Origin: an uncultured Alphaproteobacteria bacterium
Lineage (GTDB): Bacteria; Pseudomonadota; Alphaproteobacteria; RF32; CAG-239
Direction of reading: 5' to 3'
Length of the DNA: 52,877 bases
NCBI GenBank assembly: GCA_934254585.1
Contig: CAKQLF010000010.1
Span: 1-52,877, forward strand
Shown here: in pieces, positions 1 through 7,464 of the stretch
Layout: the number at the start of each line of letters is the position of its first letter
Position numbering within the stretch: position 1 is the stretch's first letter
Translations under genes and position numbers: made by a program
The notes under the pieces: generated by a model
What the model saw: only the letters and a program-made list of their open reading frames with translations
Databases searched by the model: none
What the model was told of the DNA's origin: nothing

Positions 1-100
1 ATGCGTAAGATTTTAATCACTCTTAATGCTAAAGCTAAATCTCTCTGTGTATAACTTTTTCATCTGAGTTGATGACACAGAAAAGGTATTTTAAAACCTC

Positions 101-450
101 GCAACAAATATTAAGCCAACACCTCCAGCTACCGTCATTCTCGGGCTTGTCCCGAGAATCTTGTGCGAACCGACACTTATGTAATAATAAGGAAAATTTA
201 TTGACTAGGTTAGAACCTTGTTGCAACAAGATTCTAGGCACAGAGCCTAGAATGACTGGTGCTAGAATTGCTTGCTTTGTGCCGCCTGCCAGTTTCGTGC
301 TATGTTTGTTGTTTTTTAATATGTCATTTTTTCTGAAAAAACTTACAGAAACGTCTGTAGCGGCTTTAAAACGGTCTACAATCAGATATTTAGGATTTGC
401 AGAGAGAGAGAGAGACCTTTTGATTGCTTATTTTTCATCTTTCTTTCCTC
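101..450. repeat. dispersed palindromic repeat, copy A
   Basis: This block matches 32601-32935 in the same orientation, with scattered substitutions and one 15-bp deletion in the other copy. It contains three consecutive palindromes: 137-159 (arms ATTCTCGGG, loop of 5), 217-230 (perfect, CTTGTTGCAACAAG) and 231-253 (arms ATTCTAGGC, loop of 5). The outermost bases form an 8-bp inverted repeat (GTCATTCT near 134, AGAATGAC near 257), as in a small palindromic or MITE-like element. A run of about 7.5 AG units follows near 400. Copy B lies directly upstream of a pseudopilin gene, so copy A may be the upstream region of another such gene beyond the left edge (inference). Confidence 0.85.
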
Positions 451-532
451 TATTTTTTTAGTTGATTACTATACTCAATTTACACTAGCTTTTTTTCATA
501 AGTCAACCGAAAAATTAAACTTCCAAGTCAAT

Positions 533-569
533 GCAAAAAGAGAGAAAATCCGTTTAGAATTTTCTCTCT
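533..569 (-). terminator. rho-independent terminator of nifJ
   Basis: Read on the minus strand, an 11-bp perfect stem (AGAGAGAAAAT and its complement, 539-549 and 559-569) with a 9-nt loop is followed by a T run. It lies just downstream of the nifJ stop codon. Confidence 0.85.
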
Positions 570-592
570 CTTCTTTTGCCTAAGCTCGCATA

Positions 593-3500
593 CTATTTAT
601 ATTGGCTCATGTATTCCAATAAAGTATGTTTGTCATTAACGTTTTTCTGGGCTTTTTCCAACAATTCCTCATAACGTTCAGGATTCATCTTGTTGACAAC
701 CTGAAAACGTGTTTCGCTGGACATAAACTCAGCCAAAGGTTTAGACGGAGCCTTAGAATCCAATGTCAACGGAGCTTTGCCGGCTGTTTCGTTTACCGGA
801 TTGAAACGGAACAATGGCCAGCTGCCTGTTTCAACAGCATTCTTTTGGTGAGTCAAACCATCAGCCATATTCAAGCCTTGGTTAATGCAAGGGCAGTAAG
901 CGATAATCAAAGACGGACCGTCATAGGCTTCGGCTTCGTTCATAGCTTTAATCACCTGCATATCGTTAGCACCCATAGCAACCTGAGCCACATATACATT
1001 GCCGTAAGACATAGCAATCATAGCCAAATCTTTTTTCGGTAATTCTTTACCGGCTGTGGCAAATTTAGCGGAAGCACCCATCGGCGTAGCCTTGGATTGT
1101 TGACCGCCGGTGTTAGAATATACGCCGGTATCAACAACCAAAATGTTGACATTGCGACCAGAAGCGATAACGTGGTCAACACCACCGAAACCAATATCAT
1201 AAGCCCAACCATCACCACCGATAATCCATACGGATTTTTTAATCAGGTAATCGGCGATTTCGCTCAAGTGTTTAGCTTCTTCGCTGTTCATTGTTGCCAA
1301 TTTAGCGCGCAAAGCGGCTACATTGTCACGTTGAGCGTCAATTTCCATATCATTTGATTGCGGATTACTCAAAATCTTTTCAGCAATTTCACCCAATTCC
1401 GCTTTCATAGATTCCAGCAAGGTTTTGGCAGTAACTTCTTCGTGGTCGATAGAAATGCGCATACCCAAACCAAATTCGGCGTTGTCTTCAAACAAAGAGT
1501 TTGCCCAAGCCGGACCATGACCCTTTTCATCTTTGCAATAAGGGGTTGTCGGTAAGTTACCGGAATAAATTGAAGAACAACCTGTTGCGTTGGCCACAAC
1601 CATACGGTCACCAAACAATTGTGTCAGCAATTTGATGTAAGGCGTTTCACCGCAACCAGCGCAAGCACCGGAAAATTCAAACAAAGGCTGAATCATTTGT
1701 GTTGTCTTCGGCAAGTTTTTAGCAACTTCGGTTCTCTTTACATAAGGTAATGTTTCAAAGAACTTCCAGTTGGCTTTTTCTTCTTCCAAGTGGTTTTCAA
1801 TGTGATCCATATTGATGGCGTGCAATTCCGGATTTTCTTTGTTTTTAGCCGGACAAGCTGTTACGCATACGCCGCAACCTGTGCAGTCTTCCGGAGAAAT
1901 TTGCAACATAAATTTCTTACCGGCAAATTCTTTACCTTTATAGTCGGCAGTTTTCAAAGTAGCCGGAGCATTCTTCAATTCTTCTTCCGAAGCAACTTTC
2001 ATACGAATTACGCCGTGCGGACAAACGATTGAGCATTTACCGCATTGAATACAGGTGTTGGCATCCCAAACCGGAACTTCGGTAGCAATGCAACGTTTTT
2101 CATATTGAGTTGTCGCTGTCGGCCATGTACCGTCAACAACTTCCTGCAAATCAGAAGTTTTGATGCTGTCGCCGTTATCGGCAATCAAAGTTGCGGTCAA
2201 GCCTTGTACAAACTTAGGTGCGTCGGCCGGAACCGGAGCTTGGCGATGGAATGTAGATGTAACGTGGTCAGGATAAGAAACCTCGAACAAGTGTTCCAAA
2301 GAAGCGTCAACAGCGGCATAGTTCTTTTGCACAATGGCGTCGCCTTTTTTGCTGTAAGTCTTTTTGATGGCAGCCTTAATCTGTGCAATAGCTTCATCTT
2401 TCGGCAAAATGTTGGAAATTGCAAAGAAACAAGTCTGCATAACGGTGTTAATACGTTGTCCCATACCGGTAGCACGAGCAACTTCAACCGCGTTAATGGT
2501 GTATAATTTCAGGTGTTTAGCCAAAATTTCTTCTTGAACTTCAATTGGCAGATGGTTCCAAACTTCATCAGCTTTGTAAGGAGCATTCAACAAGAATGTG
2601 GCACCATCTTTGGCAATGCGCAGAATGTCAACTTTATTCATAAATTGGAATTGGTGACAAGCCACAAAATCTGCCGAAGTAATCAAATAAGCCGAGCGAA
2701 TCGGATTATCGGAAAAGCGCAAGTGTGATGTGGTCATAGAACCGGATTTGCGAGAATCGTAAACAAAGTAACCTTGACCATATTTACCAGCGTCTTCGGC
2801 AATAATTTTAATGGAGTTTTTGTTGGCACCAACCGTACCATCGGCACCCAAACCAAAGAATACAGCGCGTACAACCCCATCAGGTTCAACATCAAATTTA
2901 GCATCATAAGCCAATGACTTGTGCGTTAAATCATCGTTAATACCAACAGTGAAGCCGTTAATTGGAGCTGCTGAAACAGCGTTGTCAAACACGGCCTTAG
3001 CCATAGCCGGCGTAAATTCTTTAGAAGACAAACCATAGCGACCGCCGTAAATTTTCGGCAAGCTTGCCAATTTGCCGTTTGAAAAGGCTTGGGACAAAGC
3101 GGTAACAACGTCCAAATACAAAGGTTCGCCCAAAGAGCCGGATTCTTTTGTTCTATCCAAAACAGAAACGTTTTTAACGGTTTTCGGTAAAGCTTTCAAG
3201 AAAGATTCGGTTGGGAACGGACGATATAAATGAACTTTCAAAACGCCCAATTTGGCACCGTGAGCATTCAAATATTCAATAGCTTCTTCAACTGTTTCGG
3301 CACCGGAGCCCATAACCACGATAACGTTTTCAGCATCTTCTGCGCCGACATAGTCAACAACGTGATATTGACGGCCGCTGATTTTGGCGAATTTATCCAT
3401 TTCTTCCTGAACAATGCCTTCAACTTTATCATAATATACATTAGCGGCTTCACGGCCTTGGAAGAACACGTCCGGATTTTGCGCGGTACCGCGGATAACC

Positions 3501-4141
3501 GGATTTTCAGGACGCAGAGCGTGTTCGGCATTAAATTTGTAGTTAACGTCTTTCAGCATTGCGCGCAAATCGTCGTCAGACAGCAATTTGATTTTTTTAA
3601 TTTCGTGAGAAGTTCTGAAACCGTCAAAGAAATGTAAAAACGGAACACGGGAACGCAAAGTAGCGGTTTGCGCAATGGCGGCCATATCGTGCGCTTCTTG
3701 CACAGAATTGGAGCAAAGCATTGCAAAACCGGTTTGGCGGCAGCCCATAACATCGGAGTGGTCGCCGTAAATAGACAAGGCGTGATAAGCCAAAGAACGA
3801 GCCGCAACGTGCATAACAAACGGCATTAATTCACCGGCAATTTTATACATATTCGGAATCATCAACAAAAGGCCTTGCGATGCCGTAAATGTTGTGGTGA
3901 GGGCACCGGCTTGCAACGAACCGTGGCAGGCACCGGCGGCACCGGCTTCCGACTGCATTTCTTGCACTTGCGGAATTACACCCCACAGGTTTTTCTGTTT
4001 GGCGGCAGACCACGCATCAGCCCATTCACCCATCGGAGACGACGGAGTAATAGGGTAAATAACGCAGACTTCATTCATACGATGCGCAACGGAAGAACAA
4101 GCTTCATTGGCGTCCATCATTTTCATTTTTACATCTGACAT
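593..4141 (-). CDS. nifJ: pyruvate:ferredoxin (flavodoxin) oxidoreductase
   Basis: Oxidises pyruvate with CoA to acetyl-CoA and CO2 and passes electrons to ferredoxin or flavodoxin, in the cytoplasm of anaerobes. The 1182-residue length is normal for the single-chain enzyme. The domains run in the usual order: N-terminal pyrimidine-binding region (YPITPSSPMGEWAD near residue 29), gamma and CoA domains, two ferredoxin-type 4Fe-4S motifs (CIQCGKCSIVCP near 697 and CTGCGVCVTACP near 755), then the TPP-binding part with GACAGCGE near 828 and GDGWAYDIGFGG near 980. The start has an AAGGA Shine-Dalgarno sequence. It is transcribed divergently from the M16-like gene and ends at a strong terminator. 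With hydE in the same window it points to hydrogen-producing fermentation, although no hydrogenase is visible here. Confidence 0.98.
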   Translation of the reverse strand: MSDVKMKMMDANEACSSVAHRMNEVCVIYPITPSSPMGEWADAWSAAKQKNLWGVIPQVQEMQSEAGAAGACHGSLQAGALTTTFTASQGLLLMIPNMYKIAGELMPFVMHVAARSLAYHALSIYGDHSDVMGCRQTGFAMLCSNSVQEAHDMAAIAQTATLRSRVPFLHFFDGFRTSHEIKKIKLLSDDDLRAMLKDVNYKFNAEHALRPENPVIRGTAQNPDVFFQGREAANVYYDKVEGIVQEEMDKFAKISGRQYHVVDYVGAEDAENVIVVMGSGAETVEEAIEYLNAHGAKLGVLKVHLYRPFPTESFLKALPKTVKNVSVLDRTKESGSLGEPLYLDVVTALSQAFSNGKLASLPKIYGGRYGLSSKEFTPAMAKAVFDNAVSAAPINGFTVGINDDLTHKSLAYDAKFDVEPDGVVRAVFFGLGADGTVGANKNSIKIIAEDAGKYGQGYFVYDSRKSGSMTTSHLRFSDNPIRSAYLITSADFVACHQFQFMNKVDILRIAKDGATFLLNAPYKADEVWNHLPIEVQEEILAKHLKLYTINAVEVARATGMGQRINTVMQTCFFAISNILPKDEAIAQIKAAIKKTYSKKGDAIVQKNYAAVDASLEHLFEVSYPDHVTSTFHRQAPVPADAPKFVQGLTATLIADNGDSIKTSDLQEVVDGTWPTATTQYEKRCIATEVPVWDANTCIQCGKCSIVCPHGVIRMKVASEEELKNAPATLKTADYKGKEFAGKKFMLQISPEDCTGCGVCVTACPAKNKENPELHAINMDHIENHLEEEKANWKFFETLPYVKRTEVAKNLPKTTQMIQPLFEFSGACAGCGETPYIKLLTQLFGDRMVVANATGCSSIYSGNLPTTPYCKDEKGHGPAWANSLFEDNAEFGLGMRISIDHEEVTAKTLLESMKAELGEIAEKILSNPQSNDMEIDAQRDNVAALRAKLATMNSEEAKHLSEIADYLIKKSVWIIGGDGWAYDIGFGGVDHVIASGRNVNILVVDTGVYSNTGGQQSKATPMGASAKFATAGKELPKKDLAMIAMSYGNVYVAQVAMGANDMQVIKAMNEAEAYDGPSLIIAYCPCINQGLNMADGLTHQKNAVETGSWPLFRFNPVNETAGKAPLTLDSKAPSKPLAEFMSSETRFQVVNKMNPERYEELLEKAQKNVNDKHTLLEYMSQYK

Positions 4142-4354
4142 AGATAGTATCCTTAAAAATTTAAATTAGAGTAGCAAAATTTTAAAGGGGTAAACCTTGC
4201 AATTTTGCAGTGGTTATAAAACAAAAATGTTTATGGCAGATTTATAACATATTACCAACAAAAATCAAGTTTTTAAAAACAGTTTTTCCAAGGTTGATTT
4301 GAATTATTTTCTATTTTTTAAAAGGACAAAAATTAAAAAAAATTAAAAAAAATA

Positions 4355-4383
4355 TTGACTTTTGTCCAGATTAAGCGTATACA
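4355..4383 (+). promoter_or_regulatory. sigma70-type promoter of the M16-like gene
   Basis: TTGACT (4355-4360), a 17-bp spacer and TATACA (4378-4383) lie about 50 bp before the ATG at 4435. An inverted repeat, GGACAAAA near 4324 and TTTTGTCC near 4360, brackets the -35 box and could be an operator. That reading is inference. Confidence 0.65.
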
Positions 4384-4434
4384 GATCTCAACTGTATATT
4401 ATTCTGTATTATTAATCTTTAAACTATTATTGTT

Positions 4435-5649
4435 ATGGAAACTATTAAGAAGGTTTTAGGAAACGGTGTTACCGTATTGTGCTCAGAAGCTAAAATCCCT
4501 GAGGTGTCGTTGACAATCAAGAGTGGTCACATCAATGAAACTAAAGTTGGTGTCGCGGCTGTATATGAGAATATTGTGGCGCAAAATGCTAACAATTTTA
4601 ATCTTATGTCAATCTGCGGAGGTTCACTGACTTCATTTGTTACCGGAGCCAAGGGTTCTATCACCGTGGCTTTGAAGTATCTGTATGATAACTGTGTTAG
4701 CACGGCTGTTACGAAAAGGGCGGTAAATTACGCTGTTGAGGATATCTCAAAACATACCCGCGATATGGCTCCTTTACCGGTTCGTCAAACCAAGCTTGCT
4801 TATAAGCATACGGCGTTTAGTCATAATCAAGTATTCTGGCAGCCGGAACGCTATATTGATAAGTTGAAGGCTTTGACCGTTTGTGATGTGAAAAACTATA
4901 TCACAGACAACTATGTCGGCAATAATGTGGTTATCAGCTACAGCGGATTGAAGAAGTACTTTGACACTGTGTTTGAGGTGGCTGAAAAATACTTTGGTTT
5001 GTTGCCTGAGGGTGAGCGTAAGAATATTTGTCTTGAGTATACCGGAGGTTTTTCTTTTATCAAAGGTAATGGAAGCAAACAGCTTGCCTTTTTTGGTTGG
5101 GAACTACCGGCCAGCTACAACACTGCGGAAACAAATGTTATGATGAGTATGCTGTCCGGACGTTTGGAACGTTCGCTTGCCGAAGCCGGTTTGGTTGCTG
5201 AAGCCGTTGTTAAAATTGCCGGTTACTTTGGTTTGCGCACTTTGCGAATTGCTGTTTCTTGTGACGCTGACAGTGTTTCGGCTGAGAATGGCAAAAAAAG
5301 AAATGTCTTGCAGGAATGTATAGATGTTGTTAGCAAAAATGTTAAGCGTTTGCAGACAAGCATTGCTTCTGATCGCCGAATGGAAACTTCTCGTCAACGT
5401 GCAATGGCTGAGCGTTTGGGTATTTCCAACGAGGCTCTTCCTCGTTCTGTTGAGGTTGCTTGGTCTTTGCTCGGACGTAACATTGATTATGATAACGACA
5501 AGGCAATTACCAACATTTGGGAGGTAAATGCTCAAGATGTTCGTAGTACGGCTCAGGATATCTTCTCAACAAAGATGACTTGTGTGATTTATTCTAGCGA
5601 ACCATCTTCTTCGTTTGATGTCAAATCAATGTCTGTAACAACAGATTAA
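4435..5649 (+). CDS. M16 (insulinase/pitrilysin)-like protein, apparently non-catalytic
   Basis: The 404-residue fold pattern fits one M16 peptidase unit: an N-terminal subdomain, then the second subdomain after the typical stretch VVISYSGLKKYFDTVFEVAE (about residues 162-181). The defining zinc motif HxxEH should fall near residues 43-47, but the sequence there is AAVYENI. Both histidines are therefore missing and only the glutamate remains. There is no signal peptide, so it is probably cytoplasmic. Known non-catalytic M16 proteins act as partners of active subunits, but no partner is adjacent. No Shine-Dalgarno sequence precedes the ATG, unlike nifJ. It has its own promoter and terminator. 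Family call moderately sure; function unknown. Confidence 0.7.
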   Translation: METIKKVLGNGVTVLCSEAKIPEVSLTIKSGHINETKVGVAAVYENIVAQNANNFNLMSICGGSLTSFVTGAKGSITVALKYLYDNCVSTAVTKRAVNYAVEDISKHTRDMAPLPVRQTKLAYKHTAFSHNQVFWQPERYIDKLKALTVCDVKNYITDNYVGNNVVISYSGLKKYFDTVFEVAEKYFGLLPEGERKNICLEYTGGFSFIKGNGSKQLAFFGWELPASYNTAETNVMMSMLSGRLERSLAEAGLVAEAVVKIAGYFGLRTLRIAVSCDADSVSAENGKKRNVLQECIDVVSKNVKRLQTSIASDRRMETSRQRAMAERLGISNEALPRSVEVAWSLLGRNIDYDNDKAITNIWEVNAQDVRSTAQDIFSTKMTCVIYSSEPSSSFDVKSMSVTTD

Positions 5650-5692
5650 GGTCTGACGTGTGAGTTAGTAAACCTGATTTAAAGTTCAAATT

Positions 5693-5727
5693 AAAAGGGT
5701 GCGTTATTGAAAACGTACCCTTTTTTT
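5693..5727 (+). terminator. terminator after the M16-like gene
   Basis: A stem of AAAAGGGTGCGTT against AACGTACCCTTTT (one G-T pair) ends in a run of seven T. It lies about 45 bp after the stop codon. The rest of 5728-5860 holds nothing I recognise. Confidence 0.85.
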
Positions 5728-5863
5728 GATTTCAATTTGGTTTTGAAGTCTGAAGTTAAATGTTTTATAATGCGGTTCGGGGTGTCAATAATTAGTTGGA
5801 TATGAGTTTTGCCGGCACTTTTTTTATATTTTTCATAATGTGTAAAAAATAATAAAAAAGTTA

Positions 5864-5892
5864 TTGACATTCAAAAAAGTACACTATATAAG
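5864..5892 (+). promoter_or_regulatory. promoter of tRNA-Thr
   Basis: Consensus TTGACA (5864-5869), 17-bp spacer and TATAAG (5887-5892), 15 bp before the mature tRNA 5' end. This is one of the strongest promoters by sequence in the window. Confidence 0.85.
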
Positions 5893-5907
5893 TTATTCCA
5901 GTTGATT

Positions 5908-5983
5908 GCCGACATAGCTCAGTTGGTAGAGCTACTGATTTGTAATCAGTGGGTCGGGAGTTCAAGTCTCTCTGTCGGCACCA
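5908..5983 (+). tRNA. tRNA-Thr (anticodon TGT)
   Basis: A complete 76-nt cloverleaf. The acceptor stem is GCCGACA/TGTCGGC, the anticodon stem ACTGA/TCAGT holds a 7-nt loop TTTGTAA giving anticodon TGT (reads ACA), and the T-loop TTCAAGT is normal. The CCA end is encoded. Confidence 0.96.
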
Positions 5984-5992
5984 TTAAAAATC

Positions 5993-6027
5993 AAAGGGTT
6001 ATGTTGATTCATAACCCTTTTGTGGTT
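5993..6027 (+). terminator. terminator of tRNA-Thr
   Basis: An 11-bp stem (AAAGGGTTATG and complement) with a 6-nt loop, ending in T-rich sequence, 10 bp downstream of the tRNA. Confidence 0.8.
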
Positions 6028-6141
6028 TTAAAATCAAATATTTTTTTGAATTTAAAAAAGAAGATTTAAGGTTAGGCTCTTTTCAAGCTTGCAATATTGT
6101 AAAATATAAATTATATACTGCTTCTAGCAGGAGAACGTTTT

Positions 6142-6981
6142 ATGTGGGAAATAGTTTTTGACACACTGGTGGATAATCTGAAAATTTTTCCGTTTTTATT
6201 TATCACATATCTGTTTTTGGAATATTTGGAGAGAAAAACTTCTGAAAAAACAGCTCAAGCCATTCAAAAAGCAGATAGAGCGGGACCTCTTGTCGGTAGT
6301 CTTTTGGGAATTTTGCCTCAATGCGGTTTTTCGGTGGCTGCAGCTAACTTGTTTGCCGCTCGTATTATAACCTTAGGCACTTTAATGGCTATTTTTTTAT
6401 CAACTTCCGATGAGCTTTTACCTATTTTAATTTCATACGAAGTGCCGTTAAAAATAATTGTTGAAATTATAGGCTACAAAATTGTTTGCGGAATTTTATT
6501 CGGTTATTTGGTTGATGCGTTTTGTAAAGTTAAAATTACTCCGAATATTGAAGCCCTGTGCCAAAATGAAAATTGTCATTGTGAAGAAAATGAGGCAATT
6601 TGGAAACCGGCACTCTATCATTCGCTGCGTATAACTCTGTTTATTTTAGTTTTTAGTTTGATTTTGAATTTTATTTTACAAAATTACGGTAGTTCCGAAG
6701 TTTTAACCCGTGCTTTACAATATCCGTTGTTGGGGGAAATGTTGAGCGCGTTAATAGGGCTTATTCCTAATTGTTCGTCTTCAGTTATTTTAACTCAGAT
6801 GTATATTTTTAACTATATTGATTTTAGCACAATGATTAGCGGCAGTTTAGTCAGTGCGGGGGTAGGGATTTTGGTTCTGTTTCGGGTGAATCGTCCATTG
6901 AAACAAAATATCAAGATTATAGCTTTACTCTATGCTTGCGGGTTGTTGGGCGGTTTGTGCAGCAATATATTGGAGTTTTAA
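6142..6981 (+). CDS. ArsP_2-type putative metal/metalloid efflux permease
   Basis: A 279-residue polytopic inner-membrane protein with about eight hydrophobic segments in two related halves. Each half carries a glycine-proline-cysteine motif: GILPQCGFS near residue 57 and GLIPNCSSS near 205. These motifs and the length fit the ArsP_2 family (putative arsenic efflux proteins, some now annotated as manganese transporters). A cytoplasmic loop near residues 135-150 is rich in Cys, His and Glu (ENCHCEENE) and could bind metal. It has a good ribosome site (CAGGAG). A metal-transport HMA/P1B-ATPase pair follows 260 bp downstream on the same strand, supporting a role in metal export. Substrate cannot be fixed from sequence. 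Confidence 0.7.
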   Translation: MWEIVFDTLVDNLKIFPFLFITYLFLEYLERKTSEKTAQAIQKADRAGPLVGSLLGILPQCGFSVAAANLFAARIITLGTLMAIFLSTSDELLPILISYEVPLKIIVEIIGYKIVCGILFGYLVDAFCKVKITPNIEALCQNENCHCEENEAIWKPALYHSLRITLFILVFSLILNFILQNYGSSEVLTRALQYPLLGEMLSALIGLIPNCSSSVILTQMYIFNYIDFSTMISGSLVSAGVGILVLFRVNRPLKQNIKIIALLYACGLLGGLCSNILEF

Positions 6982-7014
6982 CTTTGCCCCGTTGATTGGA
7001 ATTTGCAGGTCTAT

Positions 7015-7049
7015 GCCCGCGAATGCCCCGAAATGGGAGCCCGCGAATG
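7015..7049. repeat. short direct repeat in intergenic region
   Basis: GCCCGCGAATG occurs at 7015-7025 and again at 7039-7049, separated by 13 bp. The surrounding 6982-7130 is richer in GC than its neighbours and shares the ending AACACTTCTTGATTAATCAATAAAAT with only loose similarity to sequence near 32970. It is probably debris of a dispersed intergenic repeat. No gene is seen in 6982-7175. Confidence 0.4.
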
Positions 7050-7175
7050 ACAATAATGAAATACCGGTGAATGGCGGCGATAATAGAGAAGAAGAGAATA
7101 TCAGGCAATGGTTAAACACTTCTTGATTAATCAATAAAATTTACTTTGTTTCGGTCGAGAGAATAGAAATAAGTC

Positions 7176-7227
7176 TTGACAGAGGGTGAAATATATTATA
7201 CAATTAAACGTATATTTAATCGTTTAA
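7176..7227 (+). promoter_or_regulatory. promoter and candidate operator of the HMA/P1B-ATPase operon
   Basis: TTGACA (7176-7181), a 17-bp spacer and TACAAT (7199-7204). A perfect 7-bp inverted repeat TTAAACG-N10-CGTTTAA (7204-7227) starts at the -10 box and covers the likely transcription start. Its size and place fit a dimeric metal-sensing repressor of the ArsR/SmtB or MerR kind. An ArsR-family gene exists at 45999, but a link between them is only a guess. Confidence 0.6.
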
Positions 7228-7240
7228 GTGGGAGGGCAAA

Positions 7241-7456
7241 ATGCGAAAAACATATCAATTGGAAGATTTGGATTGCGCCGTGTGTGCGGAAAAAATGGAA
7301 AAAGCCATAAAAGAACTTGAGGGAATTGAATATGCCAACGTTAATTTTATAACACAAAAAATGACGATTGAAACAAGTCAGAATATTGAAGAAATGATGG
7401 AAAAAATTGTTAAATTAGTGGCAAAAATCGAACCCGATTGCACAATTTTATTATAA
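7241..7456 (+). CDS. heavy-metal-associated (HMA) domain protein
   Basis: A 71-residue stand-alone ferredoxin-like HMA domain with the metal-binding pair Cys12-x-x-Cys15 (LDCAVCAEKM). Such domains bind soft metal ions and pass them to P1B ATPases. In many ZntA/CadA pumps this domain is the N-terminus of the ATPase. Here it is a separate small cytoplasmic protein encoded directly upstream of an ATPase that lacks the domain. The ribosome site GGGAGG is strong. It is almost certainly co-transcribed with the ATPase, whose ATG follows the stop codon by 8 bases. Confidence 0.88.
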   Translation: MRKTYQLEDLDCAVCAEKMEKAIKELEGIEYANVNFITQKMTIETSQNIEEMMEKIVKLVAKIEPDCTILL

Positions 7457-7464
7457 GTGGACAG

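Larger units (their letters stand above)
1..592. other. gene-free stretch holding dispersed repeat copy A
   Basis: No protein gene is convincing here. Positions 1-100 are AT-rich with nothing recognised. Positions 101-450 are the first copy of a long repeat (separate entry), and 533-569 hold the nifJ terminator. Short open frames on both strands are read out of the repeat palindromes and an AG microsatellite. I do not regard them as genes, because the same frames recur in the second copy at 32.6 kb and show no family features. Confidence 0.6.

Noticed and set aside
69..461. 130-codon plus-strand frame and the opposite 68-codon frame at 35-241
   Set aside because: Both are read through the dispersed repeat with its palindromes and AG run; similar frames occur in copy B, and there is no domain or ribosome site.
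5104..5535. 143-codon frame antisense to the M16-like gene
   Set aside because: Shadow of a gene that has its own promoter and terminator; no family features.
6028..6141. metal riboswitch (manganese yybP-ykoY type) before the ArsP_2-like gene
   Set aside because: The leader is short and AT-rich with no matching conserved loops.
7438..7464. TTG start that would extend the P1B ATPase
   Set aside because: Overlaps the HMA gene and has no ribosome site; the ATG at 7465 is preferred.
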